In this document: one piece after another, positions 15,068 to 23,333 of the stretch
Position numbering within the stretch: the stretch's first letter is position 1
Layout of the letters: each line of letters opens with the position of its first letter
Assembly (NCBI RefSeq): GCF_003703975.1
Contig: NZ_QTJY01000009.1
Coordinates: 124,001-188,000, forward strand
Length of the DNA: 64,000 nucleotides
DNA from: Larkinella soli
GTDB lineage: Bacteria; Bacteroidota; Bacteroidia; Cytophagales; Spirosomataceae
Reading direction: 5' to 3'
Made by a program: the position numbers and the translations under genes
Notes under the pieces: generated by a model
Database searches by the model: none
Told to the model about the DNA's origin: nothing
Seen by the model: the letters and a program-made list of their open reading frames with translations, nothing else

Positions 15068-17494
15068 ATGCTACAGAACTACCTGAAAATCGCGCTTCGG
15101 AATCTGAGGAGGCAGAAGGCCTTTACGGCCATCAACGTCGTGGGGCTGGCTATCGGGCTGGCCACCTGCATTGTCATGATGCTCTACGTCCGCGACGAAC
15201 TGTCGTATGACCGGTATCATGAAAAGGCCGACCGGATCGTGCGGGTCGTCACGCGGGGCATGATGGGCGACCAGTCGCTCAATATGTCGTTTGTCGGGCC
15301 GCCGGTGGCACGGGATCTGAAGCGGGAGTTTCCGGAGATTCTGGCGGCCGTGCGGCTGCGGGATTACGGCAGCCAGTTCATCTCCTACGGCACAAACTCA
15401 TTTAAGGAAGAAAGCTTTTTCGGGGCCGACTCGACCTTTTTCCAGCTGTTTTCCATTCCGGTGCGGAAAGGCAATCCCGACAAGGCGCTGTCGGCCCCGA
15501 ACGCCATCGTGCTGACCGAAACCACCGCCCGGAAGTACTTCGGCGCTCAGGACCCGATCGGCAAGGTGCTGCTCCTCGGGCAGGAGAAGGAGCCGCTGCA
15601 GGTGACGGCCGTCATGGCCGACGTTCCGGCCAATTCCCACTTTCACTTCAACGCGCTGATTTCGCTCAATGGCTCGAAGGAAGCCGGCGGGCAGGAGTGG
15701 CTCAACAACGCCAATTTCAATACGTACCTCCTTCTGCCGGAACAGTACGACTACCGGAAGCTGGAGGCCAAGCTGCACGGCGTAACGGAAAAATACGTCG
15801 GCCAGGACCTGAAGAAGTTCATGGGCATCACCCTGAAACAGTTCCGGGAGGCCGGCAACGAGTTCGGGCTCGGGCTCCAGCCGCTGACCGACATCCACCT
15901 GCATTCCGGGCCGGTGCAGGGCCTTGAACCCAACGGCGACATCCGCAACGTGTACGTGCTGACGGCCATCGCCCTGTTCATGCTGCTCATCGCCTGCGTC
16001 AACTTCATGAATCTCAGCACCGCCACGGCTTCGGGCCGGGCGCGGGAGGTGGGCGTCCGGAAGGTGCTCGGCTCGGTCCGGGGACAGCTGCAGCTTCAGT
16101 TTCTGGTCGAATCGGTGCTGCTGGCGGTGGTGGCGCTGGGGCTGGCGTTGATGCTCGTTCAGGGGAGCCTGCCGGTATTCAACCAGCTGACGGAGAAGGC
16201 GCTCAGCCTGGCCGTCGGATCGAATCCGCTGCTGGGGCCCGGTCTGCTGGCCGGCGCGGTCGGCGTGGGACTGCTGGCGGGCAGTTACCCGGCTTTTTAC
16301 CTGTCGTCGTTCCGGCCGGTGGCCGTGCTGAAAGGAAGGGTAGTGGGCGGCAGGAGCGGGGTGACGCTGCGGAGCGGGCTGGTGGTATTTCAGTTTTTTA
16401 TCTCCATCACGCTCATCATCGCCACCGTGGTGGCCTTCCGGCAGCATCGTTTCCTGTTCAGCCGGGAGATGGGCTTCGAGCGCGATCAGGTGCTGGTCAT
16501 TCAGGATTCCTATATGCTGGGCCGCAACGAGGCCGTGCTGCGGGAAAAGCTCCTGCAGAATCCCCGCGTGAGCCGGATCAGCGTCTCGGGCTTCGTGCCG
16601 GTCGGGCCGACTTTTAACAATAACAGCTCACTTTCTCCGAAAGACGACCCCAATAAGGGGATCGTCACCCGGCTGTTCAACGTCGATGTCGACTACATCC
16701 CGACCCTCGGGATGCGGCTGGTGCAGGGTCGTAACTTTTCGACCGACTTCCCGACCGACTCGTCCGCGGTCATCCTGAACGAAACGGGCGCCCGGGCCTA
16801 CGGCTGGCCGAAGCAGGCCGTCGGGAAAGAAATCCTGCGCATCGTGGACGAAAAGGGTACCAAGCAGGCGTTCCGGGTAATCGGGGTCGTGAAGGATTTT
16901 CATTTTGAATCCCTCCGGCAGCGGATCGGCCCGCTGATGATGTTTCTCGGCGGCAATACAGGCAGTCTTCTGGTCAAACTCAAAGCCGGCAATGTGGCCG
17001 AAGTACTACCCTCGATCAAACGGGAGTGGGAAGCCTTGTCACCGGCGGCTCCGTTCCGGTATTCGTTCCTCGACGAACGCTTCGAACAGTCGTTCCGGCA
17101 GGAGCAGAAAACCAGCGAGGTGCTGACCCTGTTTGCCGGCCTGACGGTCTTCATCGCCTGCCTCGGTCTGTTCGGTCTCGCGACCTATACCGCCGAGCAG
17201 CGCCGGAAGGAGATCGGTGTGCGGAAGGTGCTGGGCGCGTCGGTTTCCGGTATCGTGGCCCTGTTGTCGGGCGAATTTCTGAAATTAGTGGGCATTGCCA
17301 TCGCGCTGGCCGTTCCGCTGGCCTGGTTTGCCATGAGCCGCTGGCTGAATGATTTTGCCTACAAGGTCCCGCTTGACTGGTGGGTGTTTGCCCTCGCCGG
17401 GGCCGTGGCGATCCTGATCGCGCTCATTACCGTCTCGTTCCAGTCCATCCGGGCGGCCCTGACCAATCCCGTTCAAAGTTTACGAAGCGAATAA
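15068..17494 (+). CDS. MacB/FtsX-type ABC permease
   Basis: 808 residues from the ATG at 15068. A longer frame runs back through the repeat into the previous gene and is rejected because MLQNYLKIALRNLRRQKAF is the standard start of this family. It has the same two-MacB/two-FtsX plan as its neighbour (GRAREVGVRKVLGS in the first FtsX domain, RRKEIGVRKVLGASVSG in the second) and ends NPVQSLRSE. It is a divergent paralogue of the 12468 and 30016 genes. It probably belongs to the same transcription unit as 12468 unless the intervening repeat stops transcription. No cognate ATPase is nearby, so the partner is presumably encoded elsewhere. Confidence 0.9.
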   Translation: MLQNYLKIALRNLRRQKAFTAINVVGLAIGLATCIVMMLYVRDELSYDRYHEKADRIVRVVTRGMMGDQSLNMSFVGPPVARDLKREFPEILAAVRLRDYGSQFISYGTNSFKEESFFGADSTFFQLFSIPVRKGNPDKALSAPNAIVLTETTARKYFGAQDPIGKVLLLGQEKEPLQVTAVMADVPANSHFHFNALISLNGSKEAGGQEWLNNANFNTYLLLPEQYDYRKLEAKLHGVTEKYVGQDLKKFMGITLKQFREAGNEFGLGLQPLTDIHLHSGPVQGLEPNGDIRNVYVLTAIALFMLLIACVNFMNLSTATASGRAREVGVRKVLGSVRGQLQLQFLVESVLLAVVALGLALMLVQGSLPVFNQLTEKALSLAVGSNPLLGPGLLAGAVGVGLLAGSYPAFYLSSFRPVAVLKGRVVGGRSGVTLRSGLVVFQFFISITLIIATVVAFRQHRFLFSREMGFERDQVLVIQDSYMLGRNEAVLREKLLQNPRVSRISVSGFVPVGPTFNNNSSLSPKDDPNKGIVTRLFNVDVDYIPTLGMRLVQGRNFSTDFPTDSSAVILNETGARAYGWPKQAVGKEILRIVDEKGTKQAFRVIGVVKDFHFESLRQRIGPLMMFLGGNTGSLLVKLKAGNVAEVLPSIKREWEALSPAAPFRYSFLDERFEQSFRQEQKTSEVLTLFAGLTVFIACLGLFGLATYTAEQRRKEIGVRKVLGASVSGIVALLSGEFLKLVGIAIALAVPLAWFAMSRWLNDFAYKVPLDWWVFALAGAVAILIALITVSFQSIRAALTNPVQSLRSE

Positions 17495-17500
17495 TCTCCC

Positions 17501-18238
17501 ATGAAACACCTGACTCTCTTTCTTTTCGCCCTGGTAACCTCCGTTGCCGCAGCACAGAACGCGCCCCGGCCGCTCACGTCGTTTGATAAAGTCATCGTCA
17601 GCCCGCTGGTCAGCCTCGTCCTGACCGCCGGGGATCAGGAAACCGTGCGGTTCGAATACGAGAACGTCGGTCCGGAAAAAGTCAACTGTTATGTCGACAA
17701 CCGGACGCTGCGGATTTACCTCGACGGGGCCGAAATCGCCGTGAAAACCCGGAAATACCGGGAGGGCGGAAACGACTACCGCAAGCCGGTGTACGAGAAT
17801 GTCCGGGTGACGGCCTACGTGACCTATAAAAGCCTGAAAACCCTCGAAGTCCGGGGGGAGGAACGGGTGGTCTGCGAGAGTCCGCTCAGCGCGGAGGAGT
17901 TCCGGCTGCGCGTGTACGGGCAGGCCGACGTGCGGCTGGCCGAACTGAGGACCCGTTCTCTGAAAGCCGCTTTTTACGGCGAAAACAAAGTGACCATTGC
18001 GTCCGGTAAGGCCGAACGGCAGCTGTTCCGGGTATTCGGCGAGAACCAGGTCGAAACCGAAGCCTTGACCGGCCGCGACGTGGTAACCCGGGCCTATGGC
18101 GACAACCACCTGAACCTCCATGCCTCCGACCGCATCCACGTCATGGCCCTGGGCGAGTCGGAAATCCGCTACGCCGGGGAGGCCGATCTGCATCGGGGGC
18201 TGGTCATCGGCGACGTCACGATCCGGAAAACCCGCTGA
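17501..18238 (+). CDS. Exported DUF2807 (GIN-domain) protein
   Basis: 245 residues with a signal peptide (1-18, VAAAQ). It then shows the DUF2807 pattern: FDKVIVSPLVSLVLTAGDQE, a mid-section YVTYKSLKTLEVRGEERVVCESPL, and a run of short beta-helix turns (LRVYGQADVRLAELRTRSLKAAFYGENKVTIASGKAE...). This family forms a beta-solenoid on the cell surface or in the periplasm; its biochemical role is unknown. It starts 6 bases after the FtsX stop, so it is co-transcribed with the permeases and may be linked to their function. It is convergent with the gamma-glutamyltransferase gene 8 bases away. Confidence 0.85.
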   Translation: MKHLTLFLFALVTSVAAAQNAPRPLTSFDKVIVSPLVSLVLTAGDQETVRFEYENVGPEKVNCYVDNRTLRIYLDGAEIAVKTRKYREGGNDYRKPVYENVRVTAYVTYKSLKTLEVRGEERVVCESPLSAEEFRLRVYGQADVRLAELRTRSLKAAFYGENKVTIASGKAERQLFRVFGENQVETEALTGRDVVTRAYGDNHLNLHASDRIHVMALGESEIRYAGEADLHRGLVIGDVTIRKTR

Positions 18239-18246
18239 AACCGGGT

Positions 18247-19980
18247 TCAGAACCCGGCGGCCTGCCCGTCCTTGCGCATTTCCGAAGCCCCTTCGTAGAT
18301 GCGGTGGACGGGGTCGCGCCGGATGGCCTGATAGCCGCCGAAGAAGTCGGTGTCGGTCATGCGGTGGCCCCGGTTTTTCAGGTCGGTGCGGACGGCCGCG
18401 GGAATCCCGCTTTCAAGCGCCAGCTTCCCGCCGTCGATCATCAGCGTGCCGACGGGTTCGCTGCTGCCCGAATGACTGAAGCGGGCCGCGTCACCGGCTT
18501 CCTGGACGTTCATGCCGAAGTCGATCAGGTTGCACAGGACCTGGAGGTGACCCTGGGGCTGCATCGCCCCGCCCATGACGCCGAAGCTCAGGAGCGGTTC
18601 GCCGTTTTTCATCACAAAGCCGGGAATGATGGTCGTGAAGGGCCGTTTCCCGGGCGCGTAGACGTTGGCGTGTCCTTCCTGCATATTGAAGCTGGTGCCC
18701 CGGTTGTGGAACGTAAAGCCCAGCCCGTCGGGAACCATGCCGCTGCCGAATTCCAGCATGTTGCTTTGGATCAGCGAAACCATGTTGCCTTCGTCATCGG
18801 CCACGGTGAGGTAGACGGTCTCGCCCGCCCGCAGCGCCTGCACCCCGGCGTCGATGCGTTCGCCGGCCCGTTTCGGATCGATCAGTTTGCGTCGCTGGGC
18901 GGCATATTCCTTTGAAAGCAGCCAGCTGAGCGGTATTTTCGAGAAATCGGCGTCGGCGTAATACCGGGCACGATCCTCGAAGGCCAGCTTCTTGGCCTCC
19001 ACCAGCAGGTGCAGGTAGTCGGCGCTGTTGTGTCCCAGGCTTTTCAGGTCATATCCTTCCAGAATGTTCAGCATCTGCAAAACGGCGATGCCCTGCCCGT
19101 TAGGCGGCAGTTCGTAGACGTCGTAGCCCCGGTAGTTGACCGACACCGGCTCGATCCAGTTGCTCTGGTGGGCCGCCAGATCCTCTTTGCGGAGGTAGAT
19201 GCCCGTCCGGCGGGCGTAGCGGTCGATGACGTCGGCAATGGCTCCCTTGTAAAAAGCGTCGCGACCGCCTTTGGCGATCTTCTCGTAGGTCGCGGCCAGG
19301 TCCGGGTTTTTAAAGACCTGGTTTTCGGCCGGGGCCTTGCCGTCGATCAGGAAGGTTTTGCGGAAGTTATCGAACTCGGAGATCACGTTTCCGGCCGCTT
19401 CGAGCCGCTTCCGGGCCACTTCCCACGAATAGGCGATGACCTGGGCCGTCGGCACCCCCTCCCGCGCATACCGGATGCCGGGGGCCAGCAACTGCGGCAT
19501 GGGCAGCTTCCCGAACCGTTCGTGCAGGCGGTACCAGCCGTCGACCGTGCCCGGCACCGACACCGAAAGCGGGCCGTAGAGCGGCAGCTGCTTCTGATCA
19601 CCGAGGATGGTTTTCAACTGCGCGTAGGTCAGTCCTTTGGGCGAGCGTCCGCTGGCGTTGAGGCCGTAGAGTTTGCGGTCTTTCGCCGACCAGACGATGG
19701 CGAACAGGTCCCCGCCGATGCCGCAGTTATTGGCTTCGACCAGCCCGAGCATGGCGTTGGCCGCAATGGCCGCATCGACCGCCGTGCCGCCCTGTTTCAG
19801 CACGTCGAGGGCGGTCTGGGTGGCCAGCGGGTGGCTGGTCGCGACCATGCCGTGCCGCCCCAGCACCGGGCTGCGCGTGGCGAAGTTCGCCCCGGAAAGC
19901 CGGTCGCCCCGGCCGATCTGGCCGTAGGCGCCGGTGAGTATCAGAAAAGAGAACGCAAAGAGAAAAAGCCGTAAAGCCAT
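18247..19980 (-). CDS. ggt: Gamma-glutamyltransferase, exported
   Basis: 577 residues with a signal peptide (1-20). The large subunit spans the signal to about 387 (MVATSHPLATQTALDVLKQGGTAVDA). The autocleavage site is at Thr388 in GETVYLTVADDEGNMVS, where Thr becomes the N-terminal nucleophile of the small subunit. The glycine-rich FGVMGGAMQPQGHLQ stretch typical of the family follows. These enzymes hydrolyse or transfer gamma-glutamyl groups (glutathione and related peptides) in the periplasm; related members act as acylases. It is the last gene of a minus-strand run beginning at 26168, 35 bases after the Tat-exported TIM barrel, an unusual partner for it. Confidence 0.92.
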   Translation of the reverse strand: MALRLFLFAFSFLILTGAYGQIGRGDRLSGANFATRSPVLGRHGMVATSHPLATQTALDVLKQGGTAVDAAIAANAMLGLVEANNCGIGGDLFAIVWSAKDRKLYGLNASGRSPKGLTYAQLKTILGDQKQLPLYGPLSVSVPGTVDGWYRLHERFGKLPMPQLLAPGIRYAREGVPTAQVIAYSWEVARKRLEAAGNVISEFDNFRKTFLIDGKAPAENQVFKNPDLAATYEKIAKGGRDAFYKGAIADVIDRYARRTGIYLRKEDLAAHQSNWIEPVSVNYRGYDVYELPPNGQGIAVLQMLNILEGYDLKSLGHNSADYLHLLVEAKKLAFEDRARYYADADFSKIPLSWLLSKEYAAQRRKLIDPKRAGERIDAGVQALRAGETVYLTVADDEGNMVSLIQSNMLEFGSGMVPDGLGFTFHNRGTSFNMQEGHANVYAPGKRPFTTIIPGFVMKNGEPLLSFGVMGGAMQPQGHLQVLCNLIDFGMNVQEAGDAARFSHSGSSEPVGTLMIDGGKLALESGIPAAVRTDLKNRGHRMTDTDFFGGYQAIRRDPVHRIYEGASEMRKDGQAAGF

Positions 19981-20015
19981 GTAATCAGGGGAATTGCAAA
20001 CGGTACGAAAAAGCC

Positions 20016-20939
20016 TCAGGAAAGCGTCTGACCGACCCGTTCGAGCAGGGCTTTGGTGGCCCGGATGCCGTCGTCTTCACTGAGCCGGTCGCCGGAATAT
20101 TCAATGCCGACGTAGCCTTTGAACGCTTTGGTCCGGCCTTTCTTGACGATCTCCAGCAGCCGGGGATAGTCGAGGGTGGTCTCGTTGCCCTGCGCGTCGA
20201 AGTCGTGCGTCTTGGCGCTGGCTCCCTTCGCGAACGGCATCATTTCCTCCGTTCCCTTGTAGCGGTCATAAACTTCCGTCGGGCTGACCTTGAAGTTGTT
20301 GAAGTCGGGGAGGGTGCCGCAGTAGGGGTTGTTCACCTGCCGCATGACCCCGGCCAGCCACTGGCCGTCGGACGAATAGCCGCCGTGGTTTTCGACGATG
20401 ACGCCGATCTTTTCCTTCGCGCCGTATTCCGACAGGCGGCCCAGCCCGTCGACGGCGGCTTTCGCCATCTCTTCGGCCGTGCCTTTGCCGCGCAGGTTGA
20501 CCCGGATGGAGTGGCAGCCCAGGAATTTGGCGGCATCGATCCACTGGTAATGGCTCTCGACGCCCTGCTTCCGTTTGGCGTCGTCGGAATCGGCGAGCGG
20601 CCCGGCCGTATCGACCATGATCAGCACGTTGCGGACGCCGAGGTCGGCGGTGCGCTGTTTCAGTTCGTTCAGGTAGGCCTGGTCTTTGGCTTTGTCCTTA
20701 AAGAACTGATCGACGTATTCGACGGCGCTGATGCCGAAGTCGTTTTTGGCCTTCGCCGGAAAATCCATGTTGACCAGCTTGCCCTCCCGCAGCGTCCGGT
20801 GCAGCGACCATTCGGCCAGGGAGATGTTGAAGAACAGTTTCTTGTCACGGGCGTCGGCTTCGGGGGCCAGCGTCGGCAGCAGGCCCAGACCGGCGGTGGT
20901 CAGGCCGAGGTGTTTCAGAAAATCGCGTCGGTTTTGCAT
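20016..20939 (-). CDS. Tat-exported TIM barrel (sugar isomerase/epimerase-like)
   Basis: 307 residues from the ATG at 20939. An upstream in-frame extension is created by the palindromic repeat and is rejected. The N-terminus NRRDFLKHLGLTTAGLGLLP is a twin-arginine signal typical of this family in Bacteroidota. The rest is a xylose-isomerase-like barrel (AP endonuclease 2 family) with a metal-binding Glu in VIVENHGG, Asp in LPDFNNF, His/Asp near AKTHDFDAQG and Glu in VGIEYSGD. Such exported members are common in Planctomycetes and Bacteroidota sugar clusters, but their reactions are largely unknown. It lies in a minus-strand operon with an NHS-family transporter and a second TIM barrel. Confidence 0.85.
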   Translation of the reverse strand: MQNRRDFLKHLGLTTAGLGLLPTLAPEADARDKKLFFNISLAEWSLHRTLREGKLVNMDFPAKAKNDFGISAVEYVDQFFKDKAKDQAYLNELKQRTADLGVRNVLIMVDTAGPLADSDDAKRKQGVESHYQWIDAAKFLGCHSIRVNLRGKGTAEEMAKAAVDGLGRLSEYGAKEKIGVIVENHGGYSSDGQWLAGVMRQVNNPYCGTLPDFNNFKVSPTEVYDRYKGTEEMMPFAKGASAKTHDFDAQGNETTLDYPRLLEIVKKGRTKAFKGYVGIEYSGDRLSEDDGIRATKALLERVGQTLS

Positions 20940-20946
20940 GGTTTGG

Positions 20947-21049
20947 ACCACCCCCCGGCCCCCTCCTAAAACAGGAGGGGGAGTGCTCCGCTTGTTCATA
21001 ATCCTGCGAAGCCACCCCCTCCTTACCAAGGAGGGGGCCGGGGGGTGGT
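20947..21049. repeat. Palindromic repeat family A, 103-bp composite, inverted
   Basis: It has the same outer arms as 14938-15040 and exactly the same length, but the inner order is reversed. The segment GGAGTGCTCCGC here is the complement of GCGGAGCACTCC there, and the 15-base cores differ. It lies between the MFS gene and the Tat TIM-barrel gene, 7 bases upstream of the latter's start codon, within the message. It would fold in either strand. Confidence 0.85.
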
Positions 21050-21094
21050 AGTTTATGAGTTTTTACTATTTTCATTAATAACGCCCTACGCAGT

Positions 21095-21154
21095 CACCCC
21101 CACCTAAAGGGGAGCTGATTCGGCGGAACTAAACTCCCCTTTAGGGGTTGGGGG
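21095..21154. repeat. Second palindromic repeat (CTAAAGGGG type)
   Basis: The left arm CACCCCCACCTAAAGGGGAG (21095-21114) pairs with the right arm CTCCCCTTTAGGGGTTGGGGG (21134-21154), with a small bulge, around a core that reads CTGATTCGGCGGAACTAAA. It overlaps the last 51 bases of the MFS transporter gene and supplies its stop codon. A degenerate copy is at 4923-4990. Confidence 0.65.
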
Positions 21155-22351
21155 AACCACCCGCTTCACCCCCGAGCCCAGCACGAACGCCAGCGTCACG
21201 AAGGTGGCGAAAATTACCGGGATAATCCAGAACAGCTGCCACTGCCCGAGCGACCGGGTGCCCTCGGCCGTAACGACGCTGTTGAACGTCCAGCCGGCCG
21301 CCAGTGCGCCCAGCCCGTGGCCGATGCCGTACGACACCAGCACGAACAGTCCCTGGGCCTGCGCCCGGATGGCGGGCGGAGCCACCTGATCCGTGTAAAT
21401 CTGCCCGGCCACGTAGACGAAGTCGTAACAGGCCCCGTGCAGCAGGATGCCCAGCATCATCATCCAGACCACCGCATCCGGAGCCGCCAGCGCAAAGAGC
21501 GCATACCGCAGCACCCAGGCCGACATCCCGATTACCAGCACCCATTTGACGCCCAGCCGCCGGAAAAACCAGGGCAGGAGCAGCAGAAAAGCCGCTTCGG
21601 ACATATTCCCGAACGTCATTTTAAACGCCGGGTTCGGCACGTCGGCGGCTTTCAGGAACACCGGCACGTAGGAGAAATACGTCGCCAGCGGAATGCTCGT
21701 CAGCAGCACGCTCAGGAGGAAAACCCAGAACGGCCGCGATTTCAGCCGGGCGATGGCATCCAGACCGGCGATGTCGCGGAACGTCATCTTCCTGCCCGCT
21801 CCGGGCGGGGGCACGTTCGGCAGCGTGAAGCTGTACAACCCCATCAGCAGCCCGGCCGTTCCGGCCACCCGCATCGGGATGCCCGTGGTGTCGCCCTTCA
21901 GCACGAGGCTGACCAGAATCCCGGCGGCAATCCAGCCGAGCGTGCCGAACACCCGCACGAGCGGAAACTCCCTCTCGCGGTCGGTCAGGAGGTGGAAGGC
22001 CGTGGCCGTCGCCAGCCCGAGCGTGGGCATATAGCAAAGCATATGAAACAGCAGAAAGGCCAGGAACAATCCGGGCGAGGCCGCCAACTGCGGAGCGCAG
22101 AATACGAATCCCCCGCTCAGCAGGTGCATCACTCCCATGACCTTCTGCACCGCGAAAAACCGGTCGGCGATCATGCCCATGAAAAACGGCGCGACGATGG
22201 ACCCGATCGGGCTGACCACATAGGCCAGGTAGATCAGGTCGGTCATGCCGTGGTTTTTCATAAAGTTACCGGCTGTCGCGTACCAGGAACCCCAGATGAA
22301 AAACTGGAGAAACATCATCAGGCGCAGGCGGCCCTTCACCATGTCTTGCAT
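21104..22351 (-). CDS. NHS-family MFS transporter (NupG-like)
   Basis: 415 residues, about 12 membrane segments, beginning VKGRLRLMMFLQFFIWGSWYATAGNFM. That opening and the block GMIADRFFAVQKVMGVMHLLSGG mark the nucleoside:H+ symporter (NupG/XapB) family. In Bacteroidota these carriers often sit beside TIM-barrel isomerases and Gfo/Idh enzymes and import sugars rather than nucleosides. It lies 15 bases after the TIM barrel at 22367 in the same operon. The last 17 residues (VVPPTPKGEFSSAESAPL region) are encoded by a palindromic repeat, so the native C-terminus was replaced or extended by repeat insertion. The substrate is unknown. Confidence 0.88.
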   Translation of the reverse strand: MQDMVKGRLRLMMFLQFFIWGSWYATAGNFMKNHGMTDLIYLAYVVSPIGSIVAPFFMGMIADRFFAVQKVMGVMHLLSGGFVFCAPQLAASPGLFLAFLLFHMLCYMPTLGLATATAFHLLTDREREFPLVRVFGTLGWIAAGILVSLVLKGDTTGIPMRVAGTAGLLMGLYSFTLPNVPPPGAGRKMTFRDIAGLDAIARLKSRPFWVFLLSVLLTSIPLATYFSYVPVFLKAADVPNPAFKMTFGNMSEAAFLLLLPWFFRRLGVKWVLVIGMSAWVLRYALFALAAPDAVVWMMMLGILLHGACYDFVYVAGQIYTDQVAPPAIRAQAQGLFVLVSYGIGHGLGALAAGWTFNSVVTAEGTRSLGQWQLFWIIPVIFATFVTLAFVLGSGVKRVVPPTPKGEFSSAESAPL

Positions 22352-22366
22352 ACGGTTTCGGATGGA

Positions 22367-23320
22367 TCAGGCCGGGACCGGCGCCGTTTCGCGAACCAGG
22401 TCCTTCATGTATTTCAGCGAAATGCGGGTCAGGTAATCCACCTCCCCGATGCCGCCGATGCGGTGGTTTTTCAGCACCGGCAGGCAGCATTCCGATACCA
22501 GATAGCCCGCATAGTCGGCTTTCTGCAACTCCTCGATGAAGGTGCGGTAGTTGGTCTTTCCGCCGAAGGAAGGCGCCGGGTCCTGCACCACCTCCCCGTC
22601 TTCGTTTTCGCTGAAGTTCCAGGCCCCGAAGTGCGACAGCACGTTGAGCGGGCCGCATTTCCGCACGGCCTCCCGGACATACTCGTCGCTCTGGCGCTCC
22701 TGAAACAGCGGCACGTCGAGGCACAGCTTCACGTTTTTCCGGTCGATTTCCTGCGTCATCGACAGCAGGTCCTCGTAGCCCGGCGTCAGCACCGGCGCGT
22801 GGTTCTGGAGCGCCAGCGTGATGCCCAGGTCGGCGGCCCAGTCGGCCACCTCCCGGATGCCGTCGACGGCGTGGTGCCAGCGACGGAGATCGGCCGGGTA
22901 TAGCTTTTTATAGTAATAGCCTTTTTCGTAAGGGGCATACAGGGCAATCTCCTCCTCGTCGTTGATGATGCCCGGCCAGGCGGCAAACACCTTCACGAGG
23001 TCCACGTTCAGATCGCGGGCCAGTTCCAGCACCATCTTCATCATCGCCAGGTTGTTCTCCCGCTCCTCCATGCACCGGCCGGCGAAGTTGGACATACTCT
23101 CCACAGCGCAGAGGGCGATGCCCTCGTCGGCGGCTAAGGCTTTGATGCGCTCGCGGTCGACCCGGCTCAGGTCGAGGGGCGAGGCCACGGGCCGTTTGGT
23201 TTCGATGGAAAGGCCGTCGAAGCCGAGTTCGCGGGCCTTGTGGATCTGCTGTTCCAGCGAAAGAGCTTCTCCGAGGTAAAACTGGCCGGAATACGAGACG
23301 GTCAAGAGGGCGAATTTCAT
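22367..23320 (-). CDS. Cytoplasmic TIM barrel, sugar isomerase/epimerase-like
   Basis: 317 residues from the ATG at 23320, chosen because it starts 13 bases after the previous stop while the longer frame overlaps that gene. It begins MKFALLTVSYSGQFYLGEAL and has no signal peptide. The xylose-isomerase-like barrel has Asp202 (KLCLDVPLF), a His in VLSHFGAWN and a Glu in YLVSECCLP as likely metal ligands. The usual first Glu is replaced by Gln172 (LALQNHAP). That change may alter metal binding or reaction. It is the second gene of the operon, between the GSDH fusion and the MFS carrier, so it probably processes the imported sugar. No exact activity can be assigned. Confidence 0.85.
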   Translation of the reverse strand: MKFALLTVSYSGQFYLGEALSLEQQIHKARELGFDGLSIETKRPVASPLDLSRVDRERIKALAADEGIALCAVESMSNFAGRCMEERENNLAMMKMVLELARDLNVDLVKVFAAWPGIINDEEEIALYAPYEKGYYYKKLYPADLRRWHHAVDGIREVADWAADLGITLALQNHAPVLTPGYEDLLSMTQEIDRKNVKLCLDVPLFQERQSDEYVREAVRKCGPLNVLSHFGAWNFSENEDGEVVQDPAPSFGGKTNYRTFIEELQKADYAGYLVSECCLPVLKNHRIGGIGEVDYLTRISLKYMKDLVRETAPVPA

Positions 23321-23333
23321 AAGAGTCGTTGGG

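Noticed and set aside
20940-21029. N-terminal extension of the Tat TIM-barrel gene
   Set aside because: The extra codons come from the palindromic repeat; the Tat signal begins at the ATG at 20939.
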